Origin: Microbacterium enclense
Lineage (GTDB): Bacteria > Actinomycetota > Actinomycetes > Actinomycetales > Microbacteriaceae
DNA: 64,000 nucleotides
Reading direction: 5' to 3'
NCBI GenBank assembly: GCA_038182865.1
Contig: CP116226.1
Span: forward strand, 2,232,001 to 2,296,000
In this document: positions 8,257-14,900 of the stretch, piece after piece
Layout: the number at the start of each line of letters is the position of its first letter
How positions within the stretch are numbered: position 1 is the stretch's first letter
Position numbers and translations under genes: made by a program
Notes under the pieces: model-generated
Seen by the model: only the letters and a program-made list of their open reading frames with translations
What the model was told of the DNA's origin: nothing
Database searches by the model: none

Positions 8257-8349
8257 CTTCTCAGAGGGGCTAGCTGCCCTACCCGAACAAGTCCTCGGTG
8301 TCGCTCTCTCGTGTTCATGTCTCCCCGAAGCGGTCCGCACAGCGCCCGG

Positions 8350-8384
8350 TTCTGAGAGCTTTCTTAGTGAAGTCCGGCCACGCT
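8350..8384 (+). promoter_or_regulatory. Shared promoter motif of the first COG4705 gene
   Basis: TTCTGAG-N6-CTTAG at 8350-8367 is followed after exactly 11 nt by a -10-like CACGCT (8379-8384), with the ATG at 8392 seven bases later. The same motif with the same 11-nt spacing precedes the second COG4705 gene (11363-11397). It is a likely binding site for the response regulator encoded between them. Confidence 0.55.
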
Positions 8385-8391
8385 GGCGGGC

Positions 8392-9186
8392 ATGCGTTCG
8401 AGTCGTCGTGCCGTTCGGCCGTCACGGGTCCCTGATCCATCGGTTGTCTTCTGGGTGGCGAAAGCCGCTTCCACCGCGCTCGGCGAGGCGGTTTCGGACT
8501 TCTCGATCCGGGCCCTCGATCCCGTCGTCGCCGTCCTCCTCGGGTTCACCTTCTTCGTCGTCGCTCTGGCGTGGCAGCTGACACGCCGGCGATACGTGCC
8601 GGGCGTCTACTGGCTGGCGGTGGCGGCGGTCGGGGTGTTCGGAACGATGGCGGCCGACGTGATGCACGTCATCGCCGGGCTGCCGTACGCTGCATCGGCG
8701 ACGCTCTACGCCGTTCTCCTGGCCGGCGTCTTCGTGCTGTGGCGACGCACCGAGGGCACCCTGTCGGTCCACGATGTGACCACGACGCGCCGCGAGCTCT
8801 TCTACTGGGCAGCCGTCGTCGGTACGTTCGCACTCGGCACCGCAGTCGGTGACTTGGCTGCCGTCACTTTCGGGCTCGGGTACGTCGCGTCGATCGCGCT
8901 TTTCGCTGTTCTGATCGTGGTCCCCTTCCTAGGGTGGCGCTTCGCGCGGTGGGATGCCGTGCTGTCGTTCTGGTGCGCGTACCTTCTGACCCGTCCCCTC
9001 GGCGCGTCCGTTGCAGACTGGCTCGGAAAGCCCGATTCAGAGGGCGGTGTGGGAATCGGATCCGGCTGGGTGTCCCTTGGCTTGGCCGTCGTGATGATCA
9101 TGCTCGTCTCTGTCATGCAGGCGAGGTGGCGTGTACCCGCTGCGGTGGAGCCGGAACGTGAGACAGATGCGGGCGGCCTCCGATGA
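8392..9186 (+). CDS. COG4705-type multi-pass membrane protein
   Basis: 264 residues with about seven hydrophobic segments. It carries the family-typical blocks KAASTALGEAVSDF, LAWQLTRRRYVPGVYWL, VTTTRRELFYWAAVVGTFALGTAVGD and CAYLLTRPLGASVADWLG. The acidic or polar residues inside helices (GEAVSD, GTAVGD, RPLGAS) are conserved in the paralogue at 11403-12650, which suggests they line a functional site. COG4705 proteins are described only as uncharacterized membrane-anchored proteins. It lies just before the two-component system and shares a promoter motif with its paralogue, so I infer regulation by that system. Substrate and role are unknown. Confidence 0.8.
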   Translation: MRSSRRAVRPSRVPDPSVVFWVAKAASTALGEAVSDFSIRALDPVVAVLLGFTFFVVALAWQLTRRRYVPGVYWLAVAAVGVFGTMAADVMHVIAGLPYAASATLYAVLLAGVFVLWRRTEGTLSVHDVTTTRRELFYWAAVVGTFALGTAVGDLAAVTFGLGYVASIALFAVLIVVPFLGWRFARWDAVLSFWCAYLLTRPLGASVADWLGKPDSEGGVGIGSGWVSLGLAVVMIMLVSVMQARWRVPAAVEPERETDAGGLR

Positions 9187-9210
9187 CGTCGACCGCCCGC
9201 ATCCCGCGGC

Positions 9211-9501
9211 TCAACCGGTCGGCGCGTCGTCGGCCGTCTCGCCGTCGGCGGTGCCGTCTTCGTGACCGGGGTCGTCGGCGCTCTCCTGATCGGGCGTCTC
9301 CCCGACCTGGTCGTCGGCTGTCTCGCCGTCGCCGGTGTCTGTCGCTTCCGAAGCCCTGACGTGAGGTGAGGGTGTCGACACCGTGGTGGTCGCGTTCGCG
9401 TTCGCGGGCAGGGAAATTGCGGCGACGCCACCGATTCCGACCAGCGCGATCACGCCAGCGGCAAGACTCACGCTGCTCCATCGATGTTGTGGGGTGTTCA
9501 T
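9211..9501 (-). CDS. Small acidic exported or membrane-anchored protein of unknown function
   Basis: 96 residues. An N-terminal signal or anchor segment (about 10-35, SLAAGVIALVGIGGVAAISL) is followed by an Asp/Glu/Thr-rich, low-complexity tail (for example GDGETADDQVGETPDQESAD). The start is the ATG at 9501, preceded by an AGAGGA-type ribosome-binding site. It is divergent from the response regulator and sits between the two COG4705 genes. A TTTCTTAC element on its strand (9565-9558) resembles half of the motif before the COG4705 genes, which hints at the same regulation. No family is recognised; the acidic tail could bind cations. Confidence 0.7.
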   Translation of the reverse strand: MNTPQHRWSSVSLAAGVIALVGIGGVAAISLPANANATTTVSTPSPHVRASEATDTGDGETADDQVGETPDQESADDPGHEDGTADGETADDAPTG

Positions 9502-9682
9502 GGTCCGTCCTCTCTTCGGCTTTGATGAGCCGTCGAGAGAAGACTCGCTCGGGGACTGTAAGAAACGACGAAGATGAATCGCGTGGTTCCTCAGCGGCAG
9601 AACTTCGGCGCACATCAGTGTTTTCTGAGAGGCGCGGGTCCAAGCTGGGAACGAACGTGACGAATGCGGGCGGAGGTGGAAC

Positions 9683-10357
9683 ATGGTCGCTCCCCTGACG
9701 CATCGCCCTCGGCTGCTGCTCGTCGAGGACGATGACCAACTCGGTCCGCTGATGGCGAAGGTGCTCGACGAGGTGTATGACGTGACGCTCGTCGCAGACG
9801 GCGGCGAGGCTCTGGAGGTCGCGACGTCTCGGACGTTCGACGCGCTTGTCGTCGATCGGCGACTTCCGTCGGTGGACGGGCTCACGATCGTCGAGACGCT
9901 GCGGCGGGCGGGTGCGGGTGTTCCACTGCTCATCCTCACTGCGCTGGGCACGGTCCAGGACAAGGTGCGCGGCCTCGACGCCGGGGCCAACGACTACCTC
10001 GTGAAGCCGTTCGAGTTCGACGAGCTGTTCGCCCGTCTCCGCGCCATCCGACGGGTGGCCGGGGGAGAAGGGCCCTTCATCCGCGTCGGCGAGTGGGAGT
10101 TCTATCCCGATTCACGAGCGGTCTACTCGCCGTACGACGGGCGCATCATTCTCACGGAGCGGGAGAGCGCTCTGCTCACCCTGTTCGCAGTCAACCCTCA
10201 GCGGACGTTCTCGCGGGACGACATCCTCCGCTCCGTTTTCTCACCCGATGACACCCCGGGAGCCGTCGACACCTACGTGCACTACCTCCGCAAGAAGACC
10301 GACCCAGCCATCGTGCAGACCGTGCGCGGGCGGGGATACCGTCTGGGACTGATGTGA
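9683..10357 (+). CDS. OmpR-family response regulator
   Basis: 224 residues. The receiver domain spans about 10-125 with acidic pocket VEDDDQ, phosphoacceptor D58 in ALVVDRRLPSVDG, and the conserved Thr/Lys in LTALGTVQDK and YLVKPF. The OmpR-type winged helix occupies about 135-224 (LTERESALLTLFAVNPQRTF, VDTYVHYLRKK, TVRGRGYRLG). Its stop overlaps the GTG of the histidine kinase gene by 4 nt, so they are translationally coupled. The likely regulon is the flanking COG4705 genes and perhaps the small acidic gene, through the TTCTGAG-N6-CTTAG motif. Confidence 0.95.
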   Translation: MVAPLTHRPRLLLVEDDDQLGPLMAKVLDEVYDVTLVADGGEALEVATSRTFDALVVDRRLPSVDGLTIVETLRRAGAGVPLLILTALGTVQDKVRGLDAGANDYLVKPFEFDELFARLRAIRRVAGGEGPFIRVGEWEFYPDSRAVYSPYDGRIILTERESALLTLFAVNPQRTFSRDDILRSVFSPDDTPGAVDTYVHYLRKKTDPAIVQTVRGRGYRLGLM

Positions 10358-11355
10358 GCACCCGAAAGCACCCCCTCGACGCTGACGCCCTCCTCGTCCG
10401 CGCCGCCGCCCGGCGGGTCGCTCTCACCATCACTGTCGCCGTGTCGCTGCTCGTCGTGGCGGTCCTCGTGGCGGCCTTCTCGGTGGTGCTCACGCAGATC
10501 CCGCTCGGCGACCTCCTGCATCCCGGACCTCGTGAGACGGTCGTCGACATCGACGGAGTCGACATCCTGTTGGCGGGCACGCTGATCGGCGTGGCGGCCA
10601 TCGCCTCGGCGGGGCTACTCGGGTGGCTCGTCACCCGCCGGGCGGTGCGCCCCCTCGTGGACGCCCTCCGACGCCAACGTGAATTCGTAGCCGACGCCTC
10701 GCATGAATTGCGCACGCCGTTGGCGGTCCTGGATGCCAGGATTCAGGTGTTGCAGAGATCTCTGGCCCCGTCGGACCCGCACGCACCGGTGGTCGCCGGC
10801 CTCCGTGCCGATTCGCGTGACCTCATCGCGGTGGTGGCGGATCTCCTCGAGTCCGTCGAGATCCCGAAGCACGCGGTTTCTGAACCCGTGCCGGTCGCAC
10901 CGGTCGTGGAGTCGTCCATCGCCGCGATGCGGCTCCTGGCGCGTCAACGAGGCGTGACGCTCGTCAGCACACCGTCCGCCGAGGAGCTTCGGGTCTCGAT
11001 GCCCGCGTCCAGCCTCCAGCGTTGTGTCGTCGCCCTCGTCGACAACGCTGTCAAACACTCGCCCGAGACGGGGACCGTCGTGGTCTCCTCGAGGCGCGAC
11101 GGGCGTCACGTCCTCATCGATGTCACCGATCAAGGCCCCGGCATCCAGGGGATCAGTCCCGATCGCGTCTTCGAGAGGTTCGCACGATCGGCCCCTGCCG
11201 TCGGGGGCGGCGGTTCGTCGCGCAGCGGGTTCGGCATCGGACTGGCGCTCGTGCAGGATGCGGTCACGCGATACGGCGGATCCGCGATCGTCTCGGTGAC
11301 TTCGGATGCCGGCACGACGATGACTCTTCGCATCCCCGCGTCCGCCTCTGCGTAG
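10354..11355 (+). CDS. Sensor histidine kinase
   Basis: 333 residues, starting at a GTG that overlaps the regulator stop. Two membrane segments (about 21-48 and 70-95) enclose a very short extracellular loop of about 25 residues, so the sensor probably detects a membrane-borne signal or uses a partner. The HisKA phosphoacceptor is H117 in ASHELRTPLAVLDA. The HATPase domain has VDNAVKHSPETG (N box), DQGPGI (G1) and SGFGIGLALV (G2). There is no HAMP or PAS domain. It pairs with the upstream OmpR-type regulator. Confidence 0.95.
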   Translation: MSTRKHPLDADALLVRAAARRVALTITVAVSLLVVAVLVAAFSVVLTQIPLGDLLHPGPRETVVDIDGVDILLAGTLIGVAAIASAGLLGWLVTRRAVRPLVDALRRQREFVADASHELRTPLAVLDARIQVLQRSLAPSDPHAPVVAGLRADSRDLIAVVADLLESVEIPKHAVSEPVPVAPVVESSIAAMRLLARQRGVTLVSTPSAEELRVSMPASSLQRCVVALVDNAVKHSPETGTVVVSSRRDGRHVLIDVTDQGPGIQGISPDRVFERFARSAPAVGGGGSSRSGFGIGLALVQDAVTRYGGSAIVSVTSDAGTTMTLRIPASASA

Positions 11356-11362
11356 ACCTGAA

Positions 11363-11397
11363 TTCTGAGTCGTATCTTAGGACCGTCTTTCTACCGT
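11363..11397 (+). promoter_or_regulatory. Shared promoter motif of the second COG4705 gene
   Basis: TTCTGAG-N6-CTTAG at 11363-11380 is followed after 11 nt by TACCGT (11392-11397) and, five bases later, the ATG at 11403. It has the same motif and motif-to--10 spacing as the promoter of the first COG4705 gene. Confidence 0.55.
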
Positions 11398-11402
11398 TCC
11401 CC

Positions 11403-12650
11403 ATGACGATTTTCCCGGCACCGGTCCGCCTGTCGAGGCGCATCGTGTCCAGCAAGGTGCCGCAGGTCACTGTCTGGTTCTGGATCATCAAGGTGCTCTG
11501 CACAACAGTGGGGGAGAGCTTCGCCGACTGGATCAATGTGACGCTCGGCGTCGGACTGGAAGCCACGTCGGTGATCTTCACAGTCGTGCTGGCGGCCGTC
11601 CTCGCGTGGCAGCTCGCGTTGCGGAGGTACGTCCCGTTCGTGTACTGGCTCACCGTCGTCGTCGTCAGCGTCACCGGCACGCTCTACACGGACATCCTCA
11701 CCGATGACCTCGGCGTGCCGCTCGCGGTCAGCACCGCCGTCTTCGCCGCCCTCCTCGCCGTCGTGTTCGGGGTGTGGTGGCGCAGCCAGCGCACGCTGTC
11801 GATCCACAGCATCACGACGACGCGTCGCGAACTGTTCTACTGGCTCGCCATCCTCGTCACCTTCGCCCTTGGGACCGCGGCCGGCGACGGCATCCTCGAA
11901 CTCACCGGGTGGAGCCCCGGAGTGTCGGTGCTGTTGTCGGCAGGTCTGATCGCTGCTGTGTTCGTCGGGTGGAGGCTCGGTGCGAAAGCCGTGCTGTCCT
12001 TCTGGCTGGCCTACATCCTGACGCGTCCGCTCGGGGCCAACCTCGGCGACTGGCTCGGGTTGGACCCCTCCCAGGGTGGTCTCGGACTGGGCGCCGCGTG
12101 GACGAGCGTCATCTTCCTCATCGCGATCCTCGGAACAGTCATCTTCCTCACGGTGACCCGCGCCGATCAGGCGGAACTGGCCCCGATCCCCGATCCGCGT
12201 CCGACAGCCGCCAGACGGGGACGTTGGATGCTCGCGTACTTCGCGATCGTCGGGGTCGTCGCCGTGGCAGTTCTCACCTGGGCGCATGCGCAGCCCCACA
12301 CCGCGGCAGCGGCGAGCGAAGAGGGACCGAGCACCCACGCCACGCTGGCTCCCGGGCAGTCGGCCACCGCGAGCTTCCCCGCCAGCACCGTCGCCGGCTA
12401 CCGGAACATCGTGCAGGAAACACTGTCGATGGTGCGCAGTAACGACCACGCAGGCGCGAAGACACGTATCACCGACCTCGAAACGGCCTGGGATGAGGAC
12501 CAGCCCACACTCGAGCCACGGGATGCCACGGCATGGGCGGTGATCGACGGACGCATCGACGCGGCGCTGAAGGCCGTACGAGCCTCCACGCCAGATCCCA
12601 CCGCGGAGACGGACGCCCTTCAGTCCCTGATGAACACCCTCTCTTCATGA
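11403..12650 (+). CDS. COG4705-type membrane protein with extra C-terminal extracytoplasmic domain
   Basis: 415 residues. Residues 1-260 are a paralogue of the COG4705 protein at 8392-9186, with matching blocks TTVGESFADW, LAWQLALRRYVPFVYWL, TTTRRELFYWLAILVTFALGTAAGDG and AYILTRPLGANLGDWLG. It then adds one more membrane segment (about 283-300) and a roughly 110-residue, Ala/Thr-rich extracytoplasmic domain ending in helices (VQETLSMVRSNDHAGAKTRITDLETAWDE, broken by polar linkers). The stop overlaps the DedA start by 4 nt (ATGA), so it is coupled to DedA. The frame is open further upstream inside the kinase gene; the ATG at 11403 is chosen because of the promoter immediately before it. Confidence 0.8.
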   Translation: MTIFPAPVRLSRRIVSSKVPQVTVWFWIIKVLCTTVGESFADWINVTLGVGLEATSVIFTVVLAAVLAWQLALRRYVPFVYWLTVVVVSVTGTLYTDILTDDLGVPLAVSTAVFAALLAVVFGVWWRSQRTLSIHSITTTRRELFYWLAILVTFALGTAAGDGILELTGWSPGVSVLLSAGLIAAVFVGWRLGAKAVLSFWLAYILTRPLGANLGDWLGLDPSQGGLGLGAAWTSVIFLIAILGTVIFLTVTRADQAELAPIPDPRPTAARRGRWMLAYFAIVGVVAVAVLTWAHAQPHTAAAASEEGPSTHATLAPGQSATASFPASTVAGYRNIVQETLSMVRSNDHAGAKTRITDLETAWDEDQPTLEPRDATAWAVIDGRIDAALKAVRASTPDPTAETDALQSLMNTLSS

Positions 12651-13324
12651 CTGGTGCCCACCTCGTCGCCGCATCCGCGGGTCTGCTTCCCGACGCGGCG
12701 TCCATCCTCCACGCCTTCGGGCCGTGGGTGCTCGCGGGGGTCGCCGTCCTGATCTTCATCGAGTCCGGTGTGCTTTTCCCCTTCCTTCCGGGGGACTCTC
12801 TCCTCGTGACAGCGGCCGTCCTTGCCGGTCCTCTCGGGATCCAGCCGTGGCAGGTTCTCCTCGTCGGCATCCCCGCCGCAATCCTCGGCGACCAGACGGG
12901 CTACTGGCTCGGCCGACGATTCGGCAGGCGTATGTTCCGAGAAGGCGCTCGGGTGCTGCGCCCCGAACGACTGCGAGACGCGGAACGGTTCTTCGCAAAG
13001 TACGGCGGCGGGTCGCTCGTGCTCGGACGATTCGTGCCGATCGTCCGCACGTACGTACCTGTCGCTGCGGGGACCGCGCACATGCCCTACCGGCGGTTTC
13101 TCGTGTGGAACACCGCGGGGGCGACCCTGTGGGTAGTGGGCATGACGGTCATCGGGCTCGTGCTCGGTGGCATCCCGTTCATCGTCGACAACATCGACGT
13201 GCTGATGATCGTCATCGTCCTGATCTCCGTGCTGCCCGTTGTCTTCGCGCTCACCCGGAAGTGGGTCGCATCGCGTCGCGAGAAGAAAGAAGCGCCCGGC
13301 GGCGCGGCCTCACCCGACGCCTGA
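12647..13324 (+). CDS. DedA-family membrane protein (VTT domain)
   Basis: 225 residues. The DedA signatures are the re-entrant loop IESGVLFPFLPGDSLL (about 42-57) and GRFVPIVRTYVPVAAGTAHM (about 127-146). DedA/VTT proteins translocate lipids; bacterial members include undecaprenyl-phosphate flippases. It overlaps COG4705-B by ATGA and is followed 46 bp later by uppP, so two steps of lipid-carrier recycling sit together. The start codon choice follows the overlap. Confidence 0.93.
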   Translation: MTGAHLVAASAGLLPDAASILHAFGPWVLAGVAVLIFIESGVLFPFLPGDSLLVTAAVLAGPLGIQPWQVLLVGIPAAILGDQTGYWLGRRFGRRMFREGARVLRPERLRDAERFFAKYGGGSLVLGRFVPIVRTYVPVAAGTAHMPYRRFLVWNTAGATLWVVGMTVIGLVLGGIPFIVDNIDVLMIVIVLISVLPVVFALTRKWVASRREKKEAPGGAASPDA

Positions 13325-13370
13325 TGAGCGCCCACGGGCGATCCCGTCACCCTCCCTCCCGAAGGACCGT

Positions 13371-14219
13371 ATGCGCATTCTCGAGGTCATCATCCTGGGG
13401 CTCGTTCAGGGCCTCACCGAGTTCCTCCCCATCTCTTCGAGCGCTCACCTGCGGATCGTGGGCGAGTTCCTCCCGTCGCAGACCGATCCGGGCGCGACCT
13501 TCACCGCCATCACGCAGATCGGTACCGAGCTCGCGGTGCTGTTGTACTTCCGCAAGAAGATCGTCCGCGTGCTCTCGCGCTGGTTCCTCTCGCTGACGGG
13601 CCGCGTGCCGCGCAGCGACCCGGATGCCCGCATGGGCTGGTACATCATCATCGGCACCGTGCCGATCGGTGTGCTCGGGTTCCTGCTGCAGAGCCTGATC
13701 CGCGACAACTTCCGGAGCCTGTGGATCACCGCGATCGTCCTGATCGTCTTCGGCGTCCTGCTGGGCGTCGCCGACCACTATGGCAAGCGTCGCCGCGACC
13801 TCGACGACCTCACCGTCGGCCACGGCTTCGCCTTCGGCTTCGCGCAGGCCCTGGCTCTGGTCCCGGGCGTCTCGCGCTCGGGAGCGACCACGACCCTGGG
13901 GCGCGCGCTCGGCTACAAGCGCACCGCGGCGGCGGAGTACTCGTTCCTGCTCGCCGTTCCGGCGGTGTTCGCGAGCGGTCTGTACGAGCTCTACAAGAGC
14001 TTCGACGAGGGAACCGGTCCCTACAACCTGGGGGAGACGGCCCTCGCGACGGTGATCGCCTTCGTCGTGGGATACCTCGTGATCGCGTTCCTCATGCAGT
14101 ACCTGAAGAAGGGCAGTTTCCTGCCCTTCGTGATCTACCGGGTGGCGCTCGGCATCCTGATCATCGTGCTGCTCTCGCTCGGTGTCATCCCCGCCGTCTC
14201 GACGGTCATCACCAGCTGA
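13371..14219 (+). CDS. uppP: Undecaprenyl-diphosphatase
   Basis: 282 residues with eight or so hydrophobic segments. The BacA/UppP signatures are intact: LVQGLTEFLPISSSAHLRI (about 11-29, with the catalytic Glu and Ser cluster) and PGVSRSGATTTLGRALG (about 165-181, with the catalytic Arg). It dephosphorylates undecaprenyl pyrophosphate at the membrane to regenerate the cell-wall lipid carrier and also confers bacitracin tolerance. The ATG at 13371 follows GGAG-like sequence at some distance; upstream in-frame codons lie inside dedA. Its placement after dedA suggests joint function. Confidence 0.95.
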   Translation: MRILEVIILGLVQGLTEFLPISSSAHLRIVGEFLPSQTDPGATFTAITQIGTELAVLLYFRKKIVRVLSRWFLSLTGRVPRSDPDARMGWYIIIGTVPIGVLGFLLQSLIRDNFRSLWITAIVLIVFGVLLGVADHYGKRRRDLDDLTVGHGFAFGFAQALALVPGVSRSGATTTLGRALGYKRTAAAEYSFLLAVPAVFASGLYELYKSFDEGTGPYNLGETALATVIAFVVGYLVIAFLMQYLKKGSFLPFVIYRVALGILIIVLLSLGVIPAVSTVITS

Positions 14220-14241
14220 GACCGGGCGCAGAGGAGCACAC

Positions 14242-14469
14242 ATGAACGCAGGAACTGTCATCGTCATGGGCGTGATCGCGGGAGGCACGATCTTCATCGG
14301 CCTTCCCGTGAGCCGGCTCTCCGCGAGAGCAGGACGACTTCGTGCGCTGCTCAACGCCGTCACCATCGGCGTGTTGCTCTTCCTCCTGGGGGACGTTCTG
14401 GAGCCTGCCCGAGAGCCGGTGGATGCCGCCCTCACCGTCGCAGCGATCGAAAAGAGCGCGTTTTTTTAG
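14242..14469 (+). pseudogene. Truncated ZIP-family metal permease (N-terminal remnant)
   Basis: 75 residues from a good ATG with GAGGAG upstream. The sequence VIVMGVIAGGTIFIGLPVSRL followed by LRALLNAVTIGVLLFLLGDVLEP looks like the first two membrane helices of ZIP/GufA-type permeases, which are normally well over 250 residues. The frame ends at a TAG inside an unusual homopolymer block (seven T, A, seven G, 14461-14476). A convergent zinc-ribbon gene starts only about 30 bp later, so the rest of the transporter is absent. I regard it as a remnant. Confidence 0.6.
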
Positions 14470-14497
14470 GGGGGGTCCGACGCTCACGCTCGCGCGA

Positions 14498-14698
14498 TCA
14501 CCACCACGCTTCGCGATCCTCCTCCTCGCGGTCTTCGTCGTCGTCCTCGTCCGCTCCGGTCGTGGACGACCAGCTCAGGCGGAACCCGCACTCGCGGCAC
14601 TCGTCCGCGTCGATGCCCTCGTCGAGCAGCGGGTGCATGGTGATGCCGCACGACGGGCAGATGGGCTGGGCCTCGTCACGGAGTTCTCCGTAGGTCAT
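14498..14698 (-). CDS. Small zinc-ribbon protein
   Basis: 66 residues. Two cysteine pairs, CPSC (14-17) and CREC (34-37), form a likely zinc ribbon, followed by FRLSW and a strongly acidic tail (ADEDDDEDREEED). The ATG at 14698 is used; an upstream in-frame GTG/ATG would add about 18 residues. Such proteins are common but unassigned in Microbacteriaceae. The gene is convergent with the ZIP remnant. Confidence 0.75.
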   Translation of the reverse strand: MTYGELRDEAQPICPSCGITMHPLLDEGIDADECRECGFRLSWSSTTGADEDDDEDREEEDREAWW

Positions 14699-14900
14699 GG
14701 TGGTCTCGCTCGCTCCTGTCCGGCTGCCGAGGTGCTCGGTGCGTCCATTCAATCCCGGCCGCGCGGCGTCGGGGCCGTGACGACGTCACGGCGGGAGGCC
14801 ACCGAGGAAGCCGGGTCATAAGATCGGTGTCCGTGACCGCCACGAGAGAGCGCACTTCCTTCCGCGCAGATACGCGCGGACACCTTTCGAGACGGATGCC

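Noticed and set aside
14461..14467. Poly-T run as uppP terminator
   Set aside because: No convincing GC stem precedes it, and the tract interrupts a recognisable reading frame.
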